Origin: Lineus longissimus
Taxonomy: Eukaryota > Nemertea > Pilidiophora > Heteronemertea > Lineidae
NCBI RefSeq assembly: GCF_910592395.1
Contig: NC_088315.1
Coordinates: 810,501 to 874,500 of the forward strand
DNA: 64,000 nucleotides
Reading direction: 5' to 3'
Part shown: positions 61,939 through 64,000 of the stretch, piece after piece
Position numbering within the stretch: the first letter of the stretch is position 1
How the letters are laid out: the number at the start of each line of letters is the position of its first letter
Notes under the pieces: model-generated
The model's database searches: none
Seen by the model: the letters and a program-made list of their open reading frames with translations, nothing else
What the model was told of the DNA's origin: nothing
Made by a program: the position numbers and the translations under genes

Positions 61939-64000
61939 TAACTTGTCACAATTTTATTTAAGAGCCAATAATGAGTAAACGAAAAAAAGTGTGTTCTGCT
62001 GAAAAAAAAGCCCCGTCTCAATAAGTTATCAATCACGAGAGTCATTCGACGAACCCAGTTAGGGGTCAGATAGATTTAGGACCTGAATGTGATGGAGCAT
62101 AAATCCGTGTTTAGACGAAATGCTAAATGATGATATAATGGGTCAGGGTTGTGAGGGTACATACAAGAAGCCGTAGCAGATACAACCCTGGACCATTAAA
62201 CAGAGCCACCGCTGCGAAGGCGTAGAAGAAGCGTGAATACTACTCGTTTTCAATGATTACCGTTAGAACCGTAATGTTCTCAAACCCGCGAGAGAATGCG
62301 AATAAACTTTTAAGTGGCTATAAATTGCATTTTAAGAGGCGGTCGAAAGTTGAACTAAGGCGTTTAAACATCGATAATAGGGTTTGCGTGTAAATCGTCT
62401 AACCACCACAGGGTGATTCACCTTCAGCCTGCTTGTTTAAAAAATACACTAGCTTGCTATTGAATGTTAAATTATTGAATGAACTCGGCATTAATTGCTT
62501 CAAATGCCATGACATTTGATGAAAATAGATTTGCCCTTGAACTAGTAGGATGTAAGGGGGGGAGGGGTAATGTCTATAACTAGTGCTATATCACGGCATA
62601 CTACTGCTAACTCTGGCCTGCTGTCGCCCCTCTAGTCCATCAATGTCCATCTGTGTCCTTGCCCCAAACTGACCCTGAAATGGCTTTTATCACCGTCACA
62701 AATCAAAATGATGACACAGACTAAACGCCTCTAAATATGAATAATAGAGTTGCATCCTCCATAAAAAGGCTAGTGCGTATCCCAGAAGCCCGCCTAACCC
62801 ATCCTGTCATCACCCGCGTTGGACATAACAGTTGGCCACATGTGACCCTAATCCAGCCTGTCATTAGATACACTACGTAATAATCCAGCCTAATCAATCG
62901 CGATGCTAATGACACACCCTGTCTCAGAGGGACATACAACTTACTGACTTACACTCAACAAATTGGCTGTAATAGCAATTTTGGAACAGGGCAGTGCCGG
63001 GCTACGGGGGAGGGGGTTACATTGTCTAGCCCTTATCCTATCCCGTGGATAATAATCCTGAACTTTAAACGACTCTTCATTTAGTTGTCACCACTTGCTA
63101 CGTAGATTAAATGTGCATTGTGTCTGCAGTTAAGAAAATAACAATATTAAATATGAATACATTGGATACAATAGCACGTGCTTTGCCATAGTATCTCTAA
63201 GGGATGTAATACACCCATTCTTTGGTGTATATTATGTAACGTCTGACATGTTTTGTAATAATATCTCGTTAATGAACCCTTGCTCAAATCAAAGCTTTGG
63301 CGTCCGCATAAATATGGCCTCGGCAGAATACAGTGTTAAATATAATCTTGCTATTTTCGCCCATTCAATCATCATGTTCACTGTCCTTGTAAATCTAAGT
63401 TATATAACCATCCCCCACATTTGTTTCCCTGTGTCAAGTTTATTCGCTATGGCTGATGAAGTCTTATAGAAGATACTCCTGGCGCTGCTTCACATCCTAT
63501 TGTTCCAGTGTAGCTACGGTCAGCTTGATGGTTAAGATAATGAGCATATCAAGAAGAATCTAGGGTGGAAATGGAGAAATCCACTTCACTGTAGTATACA
63601 CAGCAGGTGTGTACATTCTGCCAGAGCGGGTTTAAAACATGCACTGCAGATTTCAGCCAATGTGATTAGAAACATGCATGACAGATTTGTTCGTACTGTC
63701 AAGCATATCACCATACTCAAATCCATACGTGCTTGTTCTCAGCTTAACCTGTCATGAACGAAGGTCCCCAAATCCTCCTCTGGAGGAGATCAAGGGCAGC
63801 ATATTTGATGTTCATGCTTCGCCAAGGTTCAAATTGGCATCATGAAGGATTTTGCTTTTGATATCGCTGAAGTCGAGGCCAATATTGGTCATGGTAATTG
63901 ATAATTGTGGCATTTTCACGACTATCATTCATCCATTATTCTGCTATTACCAAATGTAGAAACACATGAGTAGGATGAACATGCATTGAACAGGTTCAGT
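61939..64000. other. Non-coding stretch, no recognised gene
   Basis: No supported exon. It contains G-rich patches near 62556 and 63005, and the short tandem repeat listed separately. The right edge ends in featureless AT-rich sequence. Confidence 0.4.
62793..62899. repeat. Degenerate 54-bp tandem repeat
   Basis: CCTAACCCATCCTGTCATCAC at 62793 recurs as CCTAATCCAGCCTGTCATTAG at 62847, exactly 54 bp later. A partial third copy begins at 62881 (TAATCCAGCCTAATC). On the minus strand it yields a repeated MTGW(I/V)R peptide in an open frame, but nothing else supports coding. Confidence 0.55.

Overview
This is AT-rich, gene-sparse eukaryotic DNA. No reading frame exceeds about 128 codons on either strand. 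The only clear coding sequence sits in short exons with GT-AG borders. There are small non-autonomous DNA transposons (MITEs), tRNA-derived SINE-like repeats, homopolymer tracts and short degenerate tandem repeats. No operons, CRISPR arrays, rRNA genes or intact tRNA genes were seen. The texture and the one recognisable gene family suggest an invertebrate metazoan, probably marine (deuterostome or lophotrochozoan). The species cannot be fixed from the sequence.

Layout. Positions 1-11.8 kb hold only repeats: a degenerate repeat near 5.6 kb, a CAAAAAA-type tract near 6.9 kb and a pogo/Tigger-like MITE at 8.6 kb. Two minus-strand exons, 18891-19025 and 11804-11980, are separated by a 6.9 kb intron. 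Together they encode a complete ten-cysteine GDNF-receptor/GAS1 domain directly after what looks like the end of a signal peptide. This is part of a GFR-alpha-like receptor gene. Its first exon should lie at higher coordinates, and its later domains or membrane anchor at lower coordinates; neither was identified.

Around 24.3-24.5 kb there is a likely TATA-less promoter (palindromic E-box, two ETS-type sites) feeding a minus-strand ATG in a YY1-like, strong initiation context. At 26.06-26.30 kb lies a fold-back MITE flanked by TA, with arms of about 105 bp and an internal 22-bp tandem repeat. Between 30.8 and 35.8 kb there are weakly supported exon candidates on both strands and a tRNA-like repeat. 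From 36 to 52.9 kb only repeats and short uninformative frames were seen. At 52.97-53.17 kb, minus strand, a 69-codon frame encodes a membrane segment and hydrophilic tail, probably the last exon of a membrane protein or a small membrane or secreted protein. A tRNA-derived SINE lies at 61.8 kb and a short tandem repeat at 62.8 kb.

Only the GFR-alpha-like exons are recognised with confidence. The other coding calls rest on splice signals, third-position base use and protein-like composition, and are scored low. No previously undescribed multi-gene system is visible. The most interesting items are the split GFR-alpha-like gene, the fold-back MITE and the promoter/first exon at 24.4 kb.
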